A DNA stretch of 64,000 bases from Toxorhynchites rutilus septentrionalis (GCF_029784135.1 NC_073746.1:72024042-72088041), one strand, 5' to 3'; positions 10,966-22,065 are shown, numbered from the stretch's first letter. The notes: generated from the sequence alone by a model not told the origin. A program made the numbers and translations.

Positions 10966-11540
10966 TGGATGTTTCCCTAACACAGACTTGAAAACCACGG
11001 AGGCAGGGGAAACTAGCATTGCAAATTAGATGCAATCAACGAGTACTTTTGTACTTGTTTGCTTTTTTTGCAAATCAGAATGTTTCCCTAACATAGACTT
11101 CCAAACCATACAGCTTGGGGAAACTGGAATTGCAAATTAGATGCAATGAACGAGTACTTTTGTACTCGTTTGCGGTTTTGCAAATTGGAATGTTTCCCTA
11201 ACACAGATTTCAAAACCATGGAACCTGGGGAAACTGGCATTGCAAAATAGATGCAAGTTGTGGGTACTTTTTACTCGTTTGCGTTTCTGCAAATCGAAAT
11301 ATATCCCTAACACGGATTTCAAAACCATGGAGCGTGAGAAATGGGCATTGCAAATGAGATGCAAGCTGCGAGTAATTTTGTACTCGCTTGCATTTTTGCA
11401 AACCGGAATGTGTTTTCCCAACACAGATTCCGAAACCAATAAGTTGGGTTAATTGGCATTGCAGATCTTGGCAGTACTTTTATACGCCCATGCATTTTCA
11501 CACTCCGGAATTCGTTTTGCTAACACGGTCTACAAAACCG
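10966..11540 (+). repeat. tandem array, about 5.5 units of 110 bp
   Basis: Units begin near 10971, 11081, 11191, 11299, 11411 and 11511 with TTTCCCTAACACAGACTT. They contain AAAACCATGGAGC, GGGGAAACTGGCATTGCAAA, TAGATGCAA and GAGTACTTTTGTACTCGTTT. The last block is self-complementary (GAGTAC..GTACTC) and would form a hairpin in every unit. A homologous array with a 95-bp period is at 61780-62360. Confidence 0.85.
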
Positions 11541-11858
11541 GGTAGAACTTCTACGCATACCGTTTGATGATTACGCAAAATGTTGATAACTATTTGCTAC
11601 GATAACCACTACCATAATGAATGAATTGACCTAAATTGGGATTTGTTTGCAATTGAATTCGTAAATTGTTTCATTCATTCACTAGTTTAATCAATAATTC
11701 AATCAATATATACAAAAGACAGCTCTGCGCAGCAGTGATATCGTACCCAATGAGGAACATCCAAGGATCGATTATTGCTAATTGAAAAAACACAAATGAT
11801 TACTAAGCCAACGGCAGTCCTACGTCAACCTTGCGGTTATATCATAGGTATAACCCAT

Positions 11859-12371
11859 CCATAGTTCTTGTGGAGTTACTCGATTTAGCGATTTGGATAT
11901 CATTAAATAAATTTTCGAACAAAGTCATTTTTGGAAAAAAAAAAAAAGGTGAAAAATGATTTTTTGGACCATCGGTTAACTTTAAAAATTATAACTCAAA
12001 AACGTCCTTGGTCCCGAGACTATGAAAACAATAAAAAATGAATACAATCAATAATAACGAGAACAGAATTCGAATTTTCTGCAGGTGTAGTATTCTTTCA
12101 AAAAAGACCAGGTGATTTGCTTTAACACGTTCGTCGCCCAATGCGTTGTTTTGAAGTTTCTCGCGAGGCCCAAATAGCGGATGATTTATTAAATGAAGAC
12201 CAAACATGGTTTTAGACAACTTTTACATGATCTAGTGAAATTTATTTCTATTTGAAGACGAATTTACAACAATAGCACATGCCAAAGTCAAACGCAAACG
12301 GGTTTCGCAAACAACTCCAGTACAAACCTTCTGTACTATAAATTGATAAAAAGTATAGTATAAACATTATA
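11859..12371. other. gene-free AT-rich sequence
   Basis: No coding region or repeat recognised between the GACGTAG-type element and the DD37E element. Confidence 0.5.
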
Positions 12372-13670
12372 AAGGGTGTGTCACATCAAATTTCATCACG
12401 GAAAAAACGCTCTAGAAATTTAATTTTTAGGAATTATATCTTCAGCTTTCGCTTATAATCAGATAAGAGTGTATAGATCACGTTGGCTATGCTTCACTGT
12501 CAATTTTTCATAAATTTGGAAAAATGTCGTCGAACGAAAAAGAGCGTCGTGAATTAATCCTGTGCACTCGTTTCGAGAATCCAGAGTTGTCACATCGGGA
12601 CATCGGTAAGATGCTGGGAATCGTCCAATCCACGGTCAGCAGAGTACTAAAACGATACTTCGAGAACCTAACCATCGACCGGAAGGTGAAGAACGGCAAA
12701 AATGGATGCTCCGTCAGTGAAAAAGATCACAAGCGCGTAGTTAAACAGTTTAGACGTGATCCGAGAAGTTCGGTCCGGGATGTCGCCAATAAGCTGAATT
12801 TGTCAAGTTCATTCGTCCAGCGGATCAAGCAGCGGGAGGGCCTGCGTACATACAAGGTTCAGAAGGCTCCTAACCGCGACGAAAGGCAAAACATGGTGGG
12901 GAAGACGCGACCCCGGAAGCTGTACACCGAAATGCTGACGAAGCCGCATTGCCTGGTAATGGACGACGAAACCTACGTCAAAGCGGACTTTCGTCAGCTG
13001 CCGGGCCTGTTGTTCTTCTCCGCAGAGGACAAATTCAGCGTTCCGGAGGAGATTCGCAAGCAGAAACTATCCAAGTTTGCCAAAAAGTACATGGTGTGGC
13101 AAGCGATCTGCTCTTGCGGAAAGCGGAGCGCCCCCTTCGTGATGACCGGCACAGTAAACGGGCAGGTTTACCTTAAGGAGTGCCTACAGAAGCGCTTACT
13201 ACCACTATTGAAGCAGCACGAGGGCCCGACCATCTTCTGGCCAGATCTCGCTTCGTGCCACTATTCAAAGGACGTGTTGGAGTGGTACGAAGCCAACGGG
13301 GTCACCTTCGTGCCAAAGGAAATGAACCCGCCCAACGCGCCGGAGCTTCGCCCAATAGAGAAATATTGGGCGATTATGAAGCAGGCCCTCCGGAAGAACC
13401 CAAAAGTTGTCAAATCGGAGGCGGACTTCAAGAGAAAATGGATTTCTGTTCAAAAAAAAACTACAACCTGACGTTGTACAGAATCTTATAGACGGGGTAA
13501 AGAGGAAGGTGCGAGCATACGGGCTTGGGCTCGAAGTATGAATAAAAAGAAAATGCCAAAAGTTGTTTAATAGTTTTTATTTTACTGTCTAAAATTTTCA
13601 AAAGGATCGGTCTACTGGGCGAATTTCTACAGCGTTTTTTCCGTGATGCTATTTGATGTGACACACCCTT
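12372..13670 (+). mobile_element. DD37E Tc1/mariner element with intact ends
   Basis: Terminal inverted repeats start AAGGGTGTGTCACATCAAAT at 12372 and match the complement of the sequence ending at 13670, with a further shared block CATCACGGAAAAAACGCT. TA dinucleotides flank both ends (12370-12371 and 13671-13672), as expected for Tc1/mariner targets. At 1.3 kb with one transposase gene it has a complete layout. It sits in the intron upstream of the transporter exon at 14111, assuming the exon at 9248 is real. Decayed relatives lie at 23205-24860, 28240-29190 and 58560-59220. Confidence 0.9.
12524..13471 (+). CDS. DD37E Tc1/mariner transposase, C-terminal frameshift
   Basis: The 315-residue frame encodes a cut-and-paste transposase. 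Residues 1-110 form the paired-type helix-turn-helix DNA-binding region, with SHRDIGKMLGIVQSTVSRVL around residues 23-42. The catalytic triad appears as D148 (MDDETYVKAD), D241 (WPDLASCHYSKD) and E279 (LRPIEKYW). The 37 residues between D241 and E279 put it in the DD37E (ITmD37E) group described from mosquitoes. The run of A near 13454-13462 seems to carry one extra base: the frame ends early in KKTTT, while the +1 alternative continues about 25 codons through a basic tail ending at a TGA near 13542. All catalytic residues precede the break, so activity is reduced or lost but not certainly absent. Confidence 0.85.
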   Translation: MSSNEKERRELILCTRFENPELSHRDIGKMLGIVQSTVSRVLKRYFENLTIDRKVKNGKNGCSVSEKDHKRVVKQFRRDPRSSVRDVANKLNLSSSFVQRIKQREGLRTYKVQKAPNRDERQNMVGKTRPRKLYTEMLTKPHCLVMDDETYVKADFRQLPGLLFFSAEDKFSVPEEIRKQKLSKFAKKYMVWQAICSCGKRSAPFVMTGTVNGQVYLKECLQKRLLPLLKQHEGPTIFWPDLASCHYSKDVLEWYEANGVTFVPKEMNPPNAPELRPIEKYWAIMKQALRKNPKVVKSEADFKRKWISVQKKTTT

Positions 13671-13822
13671 TATTAATATGATTATGATTTTATTATTTGT
13701 CTACATACCCTATAGATACATTTAGGTGCCTATGCAGTCAAATTTGTTTTGAAAATCCTATTAAATTTGAACGAGGAAAGTGTCACCCATATGTGGGTGA
13801 CGGGGCGACGAAAGGATTAATT

Positions 13823-14060
13823 TGATATGTCGATCATCTGAATCGGTCTAGTAGTTCAAAAGTTATGAATTAAAAAAAAATAATTTTTGGAAAAGAGGCA
13901 AAACTTGATTTTTCGGACAACCCTAGAATTGAAATGGTCACCCTAATGAAAAAATTAAAAAATATGGGTCAAATGTTTTGCGGTAAAGAACAAAACTACC
14001 AATTTTCACGAAAATCTGAAAAGCCCTATTATCGGTTTGGCATGGAATGGCTGTATCATG
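13823..14060 (+). repeat. dispersed repeat R1, copy 3
   Basis: It has the same block order as 80-360 and 8212-8400, ending near TATCGGTTTGGCATGGAATGG. It lies only about 50 bp from the acceptor of the transporter exon at 14111, so the end of that intron is repeat-derived. Confidence 0.65.
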
Positions 14061-14110
14061 AATATTTACTAACCTCTGATCACAAATTTCCACCTTTTTT
14101 ATATTTTCAG

Positions 14111-16093
14111 ATAATCGCAGCCCTCGCCGTATCAATCGGCCCGTTGGCCGCCGGGCTGGGGAAAGGATACTCAAGCCCGGCAATTGCAAGCCTGCAGGAG
14201 TTGCAGATCCGACAGCGGGGCAACTACACCGCCTTCTCCGTCAATGACCAGCAAGCGAGCTGGATTGCGAGTCTTTCCCTGCTAGGTATGGATAAAAGTG
14301 TAAACGAAAACAGAGCGAGAGAAAAAAAAACCGAAACACAGCTTCATAGTTTTCAGCTCAGAGCAACACTGATAAAACAAGATTGCAACATAGTAATAAC
14401 GGTTCACGTATCTGCAAGTGTTAATCTAAAACGGAAATTAAAATCGCCTCAGAAACTGACCCGATCCGTTCATTAATTTTTTTTTTTTCACGGTTACTCT
14501 CGGCTTCCAACAGGCGCTCTTTTCGGAGGAATGTTCGGTGGTGTCGCAATGCAGTACGGCCGGAAGCGAGTGCTGGCGTTGATGGCCCTTCCGTTCTCGC
14601 TCTCGTGGATTCTGACCGTGTTCGCCAAATCGGTCGAGACGATGTTTTTCACAGCCTTCGTCGGCGGCTTTTGCTGTGCCATCGTGTCCACCGTCACGCA
14701 GGTCTACATCAGCGAGATTTCCTCGCCGGACATCCGGGGTTTCCTGAGTGCAATTCAGAAAATTTCCGGCCATCTAGGAATGCTCATATCGTACATGCTG
14801 GGTGCCTATCTCGACTGGCGACAGCTGGCGATGCTGGTTGCGATGGCCCCCATCATGCTCTTCATATCTGTGATCTACATACCGGAAACGCCGAGCTTCT
14901 TAGTGTTAAGAGGTTGCGACGATGAAGCTCATCGGTGCGGACCTAAATTTACATACATTGATGGATGATTGGGATAACTTTTTCTTTCCAATTTCAGCGC
15001 ACTACAATGGCTGCGGGGTCCACACAAAAACGTAGAATTAGAACTTGACACAATCCGTTCGAACGTGCGTACATCGAGAATCAACTTGCTGAATCGAATG
15101 TCGTCGCTGGCGACCACAACGACCACAATGTCCAGCGCCGGTCAACAGTTACCCACTCATCAACAAAATCAGCAGCAACAGCAGCAGCGGCGGACATTGA
15201 CTCAGTTGCCCGAGATTGTTCGCTCCTGGCAACTGCCCCGCGTTTCGTTCGACGCCATCGTGGCCAACGTTAAGGCTGTGATGCGTAACGCTCGTCTCGT
15301 TAAGCCCGTTTCCATCACCTGTGGGCTCATGATTTTTCAACGTTTTACCGGTATGTATCGCAGGACCATAAATTAAATGGAAAACCAAAATTGAACATTG
15401 TATTACCCACCCTAGGGGCAAATTCGTTCAATTTCTACGCGGTGAGCATCTTCAGTAAAACCTTCGCCGGCATGAATCCTCATGGAGCAGCTATCGCAGT
15501 CGGGTTCGTCCAGCTGCTGGCTTCGATGCTGTCCGGACTGCTGATTGACACGGTCGGGCGAATACCGTTGCTCATAGTGAGCAGTGTGTTTATGTCGCTT
15601 GCTCTGGCCAGCTTCGGGTCGTTCGTTTACTACGGCCAAACGAACAAGATGATTGCGACCGCAAACTTCGATCTGGATGCGCCGGTCGGGAATGACGATT
15701 GGATACCCCTGCTGTGTGTTTTGGTATTCACGGTCGCCTTCTCGCTTGGTATATCACCGATCTCGTGGCTTCTGGTGGGTGAGCTGTTCCCGCTGGAGTA
15801 TCGAGGAATTGGAAGCTCCATCGCCACCAGCTTCAGCTATTTCTGTGCCTTCCTCGGTGTCAAGACATTCATGGATTTCCAGGTATGCAACGCTACTGTT
15901 TTCCCTGCGTAATCGACACTACAAAACATCTGTATTTTAGGCTTGGTTCGGCCTGCACGGTACATTCTGGTTGTACGCCTGCATATCCTGTGCCGGTCTG
16001 TTCTTCGTTATCATGGTCGTCCCGGAGACCAAAGGGCGTGATTTGGAGGAAATGGACCCGAAATACGTACGAACGCTCACGATAAATCGATGA
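14111..16093 (+). CDS. facilitated trehalose/sugar transporter, Tret1-like (SLC2)
   Basis: A 12-helix MFS transporter predicted to move trehalose or hexoses across the plasma membrane. Exons: 14111-14285, 14514-14934, 14998-15350, 15416-15882 and 15941-16093, totalling 1569 nt or 522 residues plus TGA. Numbering from 14111, helix 1 is IIAALAVSIGPLAAGLGKGY, the loop after helix 2 has QYGRKR (72-77), YISEISSPDIRG is at 123-134, PETPSF at 182-187 and GLMIFQRFTG begins helix 7. The FNFYAV segment follows, and the end has PETKGRDLEEM. The loop between helices 6 and 7 is unusually long, with a Thr run and a Gln-rich stretch coded by CAG/CAA repeats. The donor at 14935 is the weak GTGCGG; the others are standard. 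The N-terminus is missing: the first exon may include 9248-9292. Substrate cannot be read from sequence. Confidence 0.88.
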
Positions 16094-16475
16094 GATATGG
16101 GAACGCACGTAGAGTACCTAGTATAGTATTTAATGGGTTGCGGAGTTTCCCAATTGTTTGCCTGTCCATCCCCGCTAGCGAGAGTAGTCTTACTACTGGC
16201 CGCCGTCTTATCGCAGTGTTACTTAATTTGCTTAGTTTTAAGGTGCTTCCTAGAGATATTTATATGAAAAGAATGCGCGCGAAGCAGAGAGTGTTTGAGT
16301 GGGTGTAAGAGCAGAACATCGAACGATGTAAAACATTTCTAAAATGTTCCTAAGTAAACGAAGTGGTATAGTGTGGGTGAGGCTGCGAAAGTAGAACGAA
16401 CAAAGTTGCTTATAGTTTTTCTCCATTTTAAAATGATGCGCGGTTCGGAGGAACGTCTGCAATCAAGCGAATGTA

Positions 16476-16481
16476 AATAAA
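16476..16481 (+). terminator. poly(A) signal of the sugar transporter
   Basis: AATAAA lies 383 bases after the stop codon in a non-repetitive tract, and it is the first canonical signal downstream. Confidence 0.55.
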
Positions 16482-16489
16482 CCACAACC

Positions 16490-17629
16490 TGGCCGTCACT
16501 TAATCCGTACTGAGCTAAACTCAATTATCAAGTGGTACAACTATTGACTGAAAGCAAATTGTCAGGCTTGGTGGTTCAGAGCAAGCGAAATCGAATTAGA
16601 AATCGCGTGAATTGATTTTTCTGTTTTAAGATATTAGTTTGTAACTGATTAACTTCCAAGGACAACTCACTGTAAATATAGATCCGTTAAACGCACAAAG
16701 GAGTATTGATAGAAGAATAGTAAAGCTCGTAAACATACACACACTCGAAATCATTGGTCGGAATTGTCTGGTTGTGCTGGTTGCTTTTGGTATAACTGAA
16801 TCGAGCAAAGCCACCTTTATCGCCGAGGGGTCAGAACCCATAAGCATCGTAACTTTAGGTCATGTACTTTGTTTTGAATCTAATGTACTAATGTACTAAG
16901 TACTTTTTTTCAAAAATCATACAACATGGAATGAAATTTCATGAAATATAGCATGCTGAATCGATAACCCGCTTTAAGTATAAACACCAAAACATTAGAG
17001 GCGAATGAACTGCAAAGTTTAAAGCCTCTTAAAAAAAAGAAAGAAAGAAAGAACACCAAAACATTGTCCGTACAGTGCAAAGAATCCCGTGAATCGAATT
17101 CCTAATACCAAATCAATATGAAGAACCCATTTTTAGGTTGTTGCTGAAGCGATTTTTGGCCATTCATTCATTGGAACCTCGTTCAGATTGTGCTAAATCG
17201 AATGTTTCCGAATTTTTCGCTGAAGAAAACGCACATTTTCGGGGATTGGAAAGGATGTGGAAGCATTGGCGTTATAAAGCAGTCATTGTTGCTTTGGATC
17301 ATTATTTAGAACAAAGTGAAAATTCGACCCGATACCCAATACAGTCACAGTGACATTGGCGCTGAACGCAGTCCATATCACGATTAGCTGTCGACTGCAG
17401 ATGTTTCGGTCCCAATTCAGTGCTTGGTGTGAGCCACGCTTGAACTAGTCCAGTAAATCCAAAAGTATTGAATTTGCCCTCGTCCATGGATATGGCATTC
17501 TGCCAGAACTCTTCCGGCTCAATCGTGTGTTATTGGGCGTATTCCAGTCGCTCTTTTAGTAGATATTAATGGCTTCATTCGCGCAACGCATCATCGATAC
17601 CTTTTATCATGGAAGACATTCTATACCAG
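16490..17629. other. gene-free sequence with one retroposon-tail hairpin
   Basis: The only feature seen is the hairpin at 16997-17029, with arms AGAGGC and GCCTCT and an (AAAG)n tail, a member of the dispersed hairpin family. A 71-codon frame at 17138 has a faint resemblance to a mariner C-terminus but is too weak to call. Confidence 0.45.
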
Positions 17630-19460
17630 TGCACAATGGTTCAGGAGGTGCATTCAAGTAGAAATTAGCATTCAGAGCTCGACAGTTATTCTCTAGACAA
17701 AAATTAAAACGACAAAGTTATAACATATAATAGAGCTCTCATTTTTATGTTATCAAAAATAGGGTGACCGAAATTGTCGATGAAATAAAAAATATAACTT
17801 TATATCTTTATAGATAGAGGTCACCATAGTTCAACAATGTTGTAGTCCCAGTCATTTGAGACATCTTTGTAGAACAAAGTTTTTTTTTCTATCTCTTGAA
17901 ATAACCGATATAGCGCCTTTTTTCTAAGTTGCGTTAGGGTCACCATGAGAAAAACTGTTTTTTGCTTTAACATTTATACTTCAAATTCTACATACAAACT
18001 GTTTACTAATACAAACATTTTGCGATGCAGAACTTGTCATTATCTCAACTTCACTCAACGTTATTGATAATTCTTCCCAAAAAATACGCTCTTTGCAATT
18101 GATTGTCATTCAAACATACACAAAGTTTATTGGCGGCATTTGAAAGAGCATAGCTCACTCTACATGTTGTTTTATTTTCAAAACTATGTAATTTTTCGTG
18201 TTTGAGTAAATTAAAATTGAAATTATGAGTTTTTGGGTGAAAAACCATCAATAACTTTGAGTAGGATTTAGGAATTGACAAGTTCTGCATCGCAAAATGT
18301 TGGTCTTGATGAGCTCTAAAAGTTGTACGAAGACAGCTTTGATGTAGAATTTGAAATATAAAAGTTAGAGCAAATAGAACCCGCTTTTTCACCCTAATAC
18401 AACTTAGGAAAAAAGCGCTAAATCGATTATATTAAAATATAGAATAGGGCTTTGTTCTACAAAGTTGTTGAAAATAATTGGGGCTACAACATTTTCGAAC
18501 TATGTTTATCTCTATCTATAAAATTATATTTTTTAACAAAATTATATTTTTTATTTCAACAATTTTGGTCATCCTACTTTTGATAACATAAAAATGAGCG
18601 CTCTATCATATGTAACAACTTTGTCGAAGACAGTTTTTGTCTAAAGAATAAATATTTGCCACAAAGTTGTTTTTAACTAAATTGCATTAGGGTAACCATG
18701 AAAAAAAAACAATTTTTTTGCTCTAACTTTTATATTTAAAATTCTACATCAAAATTGTCTTCGTACCAATTTTAGAGCTTATCAATACCAATATTTTGCG
18801 ATGCAGAATTCGTCAATATCTTAATCCTGCTCAATGTTATTGATGGGTTTTAGCCCAAAAACTCATGATTTCAATTTTAATTTACTCAAATACAAAAAAA
18901 AATAAAATATCTTTGAAAATCACATATTACAAAGAGTGAAATTTGTTTTGTCAAATTCCGTCAACAAACATTTTTTATGTATGCCCCAGAAAGAATGGCA
19001 AGAAATTGAAGAGTGTTTTTTTTTTGGGAAGAAATATCAATAACTTTGGGTGAAGTTGAGATATTGACAAGTTCTGCATCGCAAAATATTTGTATTAGTA
19101 TGTTCTAAAAGTCTTTCGAAGACAGTTTGTATGTATAATTTGAAACATAAAAGTTAGAGCAAGAAAACAGTTTTTTTCATGGTGGCCCTAACGTAATAGA
19201 AAAAAAACTTTGTTCTACAAAGATGTTTCTAATAACTGGGACTACAACATTGTCGAACTATATTTACCTCTATCTACAAAGATAAGAAAGTTATATTTTT
19301 TATTTCATCGATAATTTTGGTCACCCTATTTTTGATAACATAAAAATGAGAGCTCTATTATATGTTACAAATTTGTCTAAGACAGTTTTTGTCTAAAGAA
19401 TAACTGTCGAGCTCTAAATGCTAATTTCCACTTAAATACATCTTCTGGACTAGTGCAGTG
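17630..19460. repeat. 1.8-kb compound palindrome (foldback-type)
   Basis: The outer arms (about 17630-18060 and 19000-19460) are inverted copies, with GAAATTAGCATT..GAGCTCGACAGTTATTC at each end. Inside, a shorter palindrome repeats: TTTTGCGATGCAGAACTTGTC and its complement occur four times (near 18020, 18280, 18800 and 19075), alternating in orientation. The whole is two nested inverted repeats placed tail to tail. No ORF of note is present. It could fold into a very long hairpin, which suggests a foldback element or a MITE dimer. Confidence 0.7.
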
Positions 19461-19475
19461 CAGTCTCCTGGAGTG

Positions 19476-19560
19476 CAGTGGTACTCAACCTTTCTTCATT
19501 AGGGGCACGAACACGTGTTAGGCTTGGTGTCGCGGGCCGCAAAAATAATAATGCATAGTT
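19476..19560 (+). mobile_element. hAT-like element end
   Basis: CAGTGGTACTCAACC at 19476 is the hAT-type terminal repeat seen also at 46499. It is followed by a shared subterminal block, CGTGTTAGGCTTGGTG, then GGGCCGCA. I could not find the opposite end downstream, so this is probably a truncated copy. Confidence 0.5.
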
Positions 19561-20937
19561 CACAACGTGGCATGCGCTGAACCGGGCCCATATCTGCCGT
19601 GATCTCGCAAAGTGACGCAAGCGCCAAAATTGACATTTCACTTTTTATGTTAGAGAATACTTTTTATTATAAAGAATACCAAATCCTTTTAAACGACTGC
19701 AAAGTTTTACAGAAATGTGAAAAAATGACCCCGTAAAGCTTGAAAACGAAATGGCGCAAGCGCCATTACCACTGTGATGTGGCGCAAGCGCAATTGCCCT
19801 TATGATGTGACATAATTTGATTGTGATGCGATGTGATTTTCTGATCTGTTCGGATGGCATAGAATGAACGAGTAGGGACGGCAAATTTCACATAACAACA
19901 TGTTCCGTAATGGACTTTTAGCCGAATGAGAATCACATGCCTTCTTTCTTGTAAAAAAACACTTTTCCGAAAAACTCGTCATGCCAAATATATAAATCAA
20001 AAACAGTCGATCCCCGTGCAGTGCTACATTTATAACAGCATTTTTGTTTTAGAACTACAAATCATGTACTTAGAAGCTCTTTTTGAAAGCCTCGTCAAAT
20101 ATTTAAATTCATGAAATCTAACTCACCTTGAAAGAAAGAAAAACCTAGATTGAAGCGTATTGTTGTTCTCACATATTGCACATAACGATTGTAACTAAAT
20201 AGTTAAAACTCATCAATTCAATTGTTGATTACAAAGATTTCTCAATAGCGTCCTTTATCTTCAGGTATAAAAGGGACAAAGCTTCTTGACGATGTTTACT
20301 TACCTCACCTGCTCAATTTCTCTTTCGGATGAATTGAAGCTGAGTGTTGAACGCCAATCGGTTGTGGAAACAGCGATTAAATTTGTTGTTTCCACAACAA
20401 ACTGGCGTTGGTAACATAGCTTTAATAAAACAGTTTTATTTTCAAAAATCAAGCCGGTGGCAATGTTTTTCCACAATTTGTACAGATCAGATTTTCGTAA
20501 TGTACGCGTATGCTGATTATACATGTAATTTTGCGAAAAGTCTCGTACTGAAAATTCTTCCCTCTGTCGCTTGCATCACTTTGCAAGATTACGACAGATA
20601 TAAGCTGAACTAAACAACAACCTCATACGTTTTAATGAAAAAAACATCTTCTACTGGGTTCCTGATTACTCCGGAATTCTCGGAAACACAGCCACTGACA
20701 AACAAGCTGGCTCGGGGAGAAGTGATGAACCTCAATATACAGTCAATCGCAAAATTGAGTTGATGCTACTTTACGTTACTTTCCATCTATTTGGTATAAA
20801 ACACCTTTGTTACAATAATTATTTTGATGCAAATTAATTACTCACTCATTCAACTAGTTATACACGCAATACAATTTCGCGAAAAGTTATTTGGTGAATT
20901 ATTTAATGATGACAAAACAGGATGCATTGGTGCACAG
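19561..20937. other. gene-free AT-rich sequence
   Basis: No coding region or named repeat recognised. The last 100 bases or so (from about 20830) resemble the 3' block of GACGTAG-type elements in inverted orientation. Confidence 0.4.
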
Positions 20938-21877
20938 GTATATCTGTGGTATAACCGAAAGGTTGACGTAGGACTATCCTTTATTTAGTAATCATTTGTT
21001 TGAAGTTGAATCTAAATCCATTCTGAATGAATGAATAAATGAATATTTAGATGACTTCGAAAACGAGATCCGTACGTTGGAGACACAAGGTTTAATGCAT
21101 CCAACATTGGATACGAAAATATGCTACTGATGGGGAAGAATAATCTTCAGAAGCTTTCCTGCTAATTGCACTTGATTGAAAAATCACAAAACCAAATGTA
21201 TTTGGTCGCAGTATTATATGGATAGAAAACATTAAAATTAACTCTTTCGCTTGAATGTAATTTTCAATTCCAAGGGGAACTGGCAGATTAGTGTTCAGCA
21301 ACGATGACATCTTTCCGGAATCTTCTCGATGCTGGATAACAACCAAACGAAAAGGGTTCCGCGCGTGTATGTGTGTGTGTGGCGGCAACTCCGGTGCCTC
21401 AAGCGGAAACAATTTTCGATGCTGGTACTCTCCTGGTCGCCTTTTCAGTGGCATCACTCTCCTCCTGATAGATTCCCTTCTGGCCTAAGGTGCACAAACA
21501 GGCTCTTGGTGACACCGTTCATCAGCGCTTTCATGATGAACGAAGTTAGCTTCACCACAATAGCGACAACATGCTCTAATCACTGTTCAATTATAACTGA
21601 GTGGATTTCCGAGCGACGCTCCCTTATATACCGATTTGGGATTTCAATAGCCTGTTTTCAAAGCAATTTCAAGGCTATTGAAACAAGTTTTTGGATCAAA
21701 AAGTAACAAGTAATGCGTAGACATTTTATCTTTCGAATGAAGTGTTTATCATACCATTTCGTTCAGTTGTTTAAGAGCTATTAACGCTTAAAATCTCGGT
21801 CTCCGGCGTAATGCTTTCGTTTTCGAAACTTTGATTTTACACCCCGGTATAGAAATGAAAAACGTAGTCCTACGTCA
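20938..21877 (-). mobile_element. GACGTAG-type element B
   Basis: It lies in the - orientation. Its start is the complement of AACGTAGTCCTACGTC (21862-21877) and its end contains GTTGACGTAGGAC (20963-20975) plus the terminal hairpin around 20938-20957. Near the start it matches element A over the CGAAAACGAAAGCATTACGCC leader, the CACTTCATTCGAAAGATAAAATGTC block and the core promoter. The interior differs from A: there is no tandem array, and instead a GC-richer stretch (21290-21480) of unknown origin, with CACACACACATACACG in the middle. The mismatch suggests these elements can exchange their interior. Confidence 0.55.
21596..21630 (-). promoter_or_regulatory. core promoter in element B
   Basis: On the - strand TATATAAG lies upstream of TCAGT (complement of 21600-21596), with GCGTCGCTCGGAAATCCAC between. 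Spacing and inter-motif sequence are the same as at 10891-10925, apart from changes inside the TATA box. Confidence 0.55.
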
Positions 21878-22065
21878 AAACCTCAATTTGAGGCATTACA
21901 AAATTTAGTGAACACCTCAAATTGCTTCAAACAAATCAAACTTGTATGTAAGATCATTGTCAATCAGGATACTTTTTTCGCCAATGTGTAATATCAACAC
22001 CAAACAACTGCTTGGACAGTGTTGGGTTTTATTTTTTCTTGTTATTTAAAAAAGTTTTTATCAAA

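Larger units (their letters stand above)
10650..11858 (+). mobile_element. GACGTAG-type element A
   Basis: It starts with GCGTAGGACTACGTC, which is almost self-complementary, and ends with GCAGTCCTACGTC (11813-11825) plus a second hairpin, GGTTATATCATAGGTATAACC (11834-11854). The two GTAGGACT motifs form short terminal inverted repeats. Between them lie a conserved leader, a TATA-plus-initiator core promoter (10891-10925), a 5.5-copy tandem array of about 110 bp and a 3' block starting ATGAATTGACCTAA. It makes no recognisable protein. Related copies are at 20938-21877, 44090-45795 and 61508-62604, with fragments at 35543, 48781 and 57705. I cannot assign a superfamily. Confidence 0.6.

Noticed and set aside
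10966..11540. Regular repeats reminiscent of a CRISPR array
   Set aside because: Whole 110-bp units are repeated without unique spacers, in a eukaryotic genome and inside a dispersed element.
13934..14110. In-frame ATG extension of the first transporter exon
   Set aside because: The upstream part is repeat R1 and a TTTTATATTTTCAG acceptor ends at 14110, so the extension is intronic.
17138..17353. Mariner transposase C-terminus
   Set aside because: The resemblance is limited to a few aromatic and basic positions; no catalytic motif or inverted end is nearby.
21092..21457. 121-codon - strand open frame in element B
   Set aside because: No recognisable family and low-complexity content. It may be transcribed from the element promoter, but I cannot support a protein.
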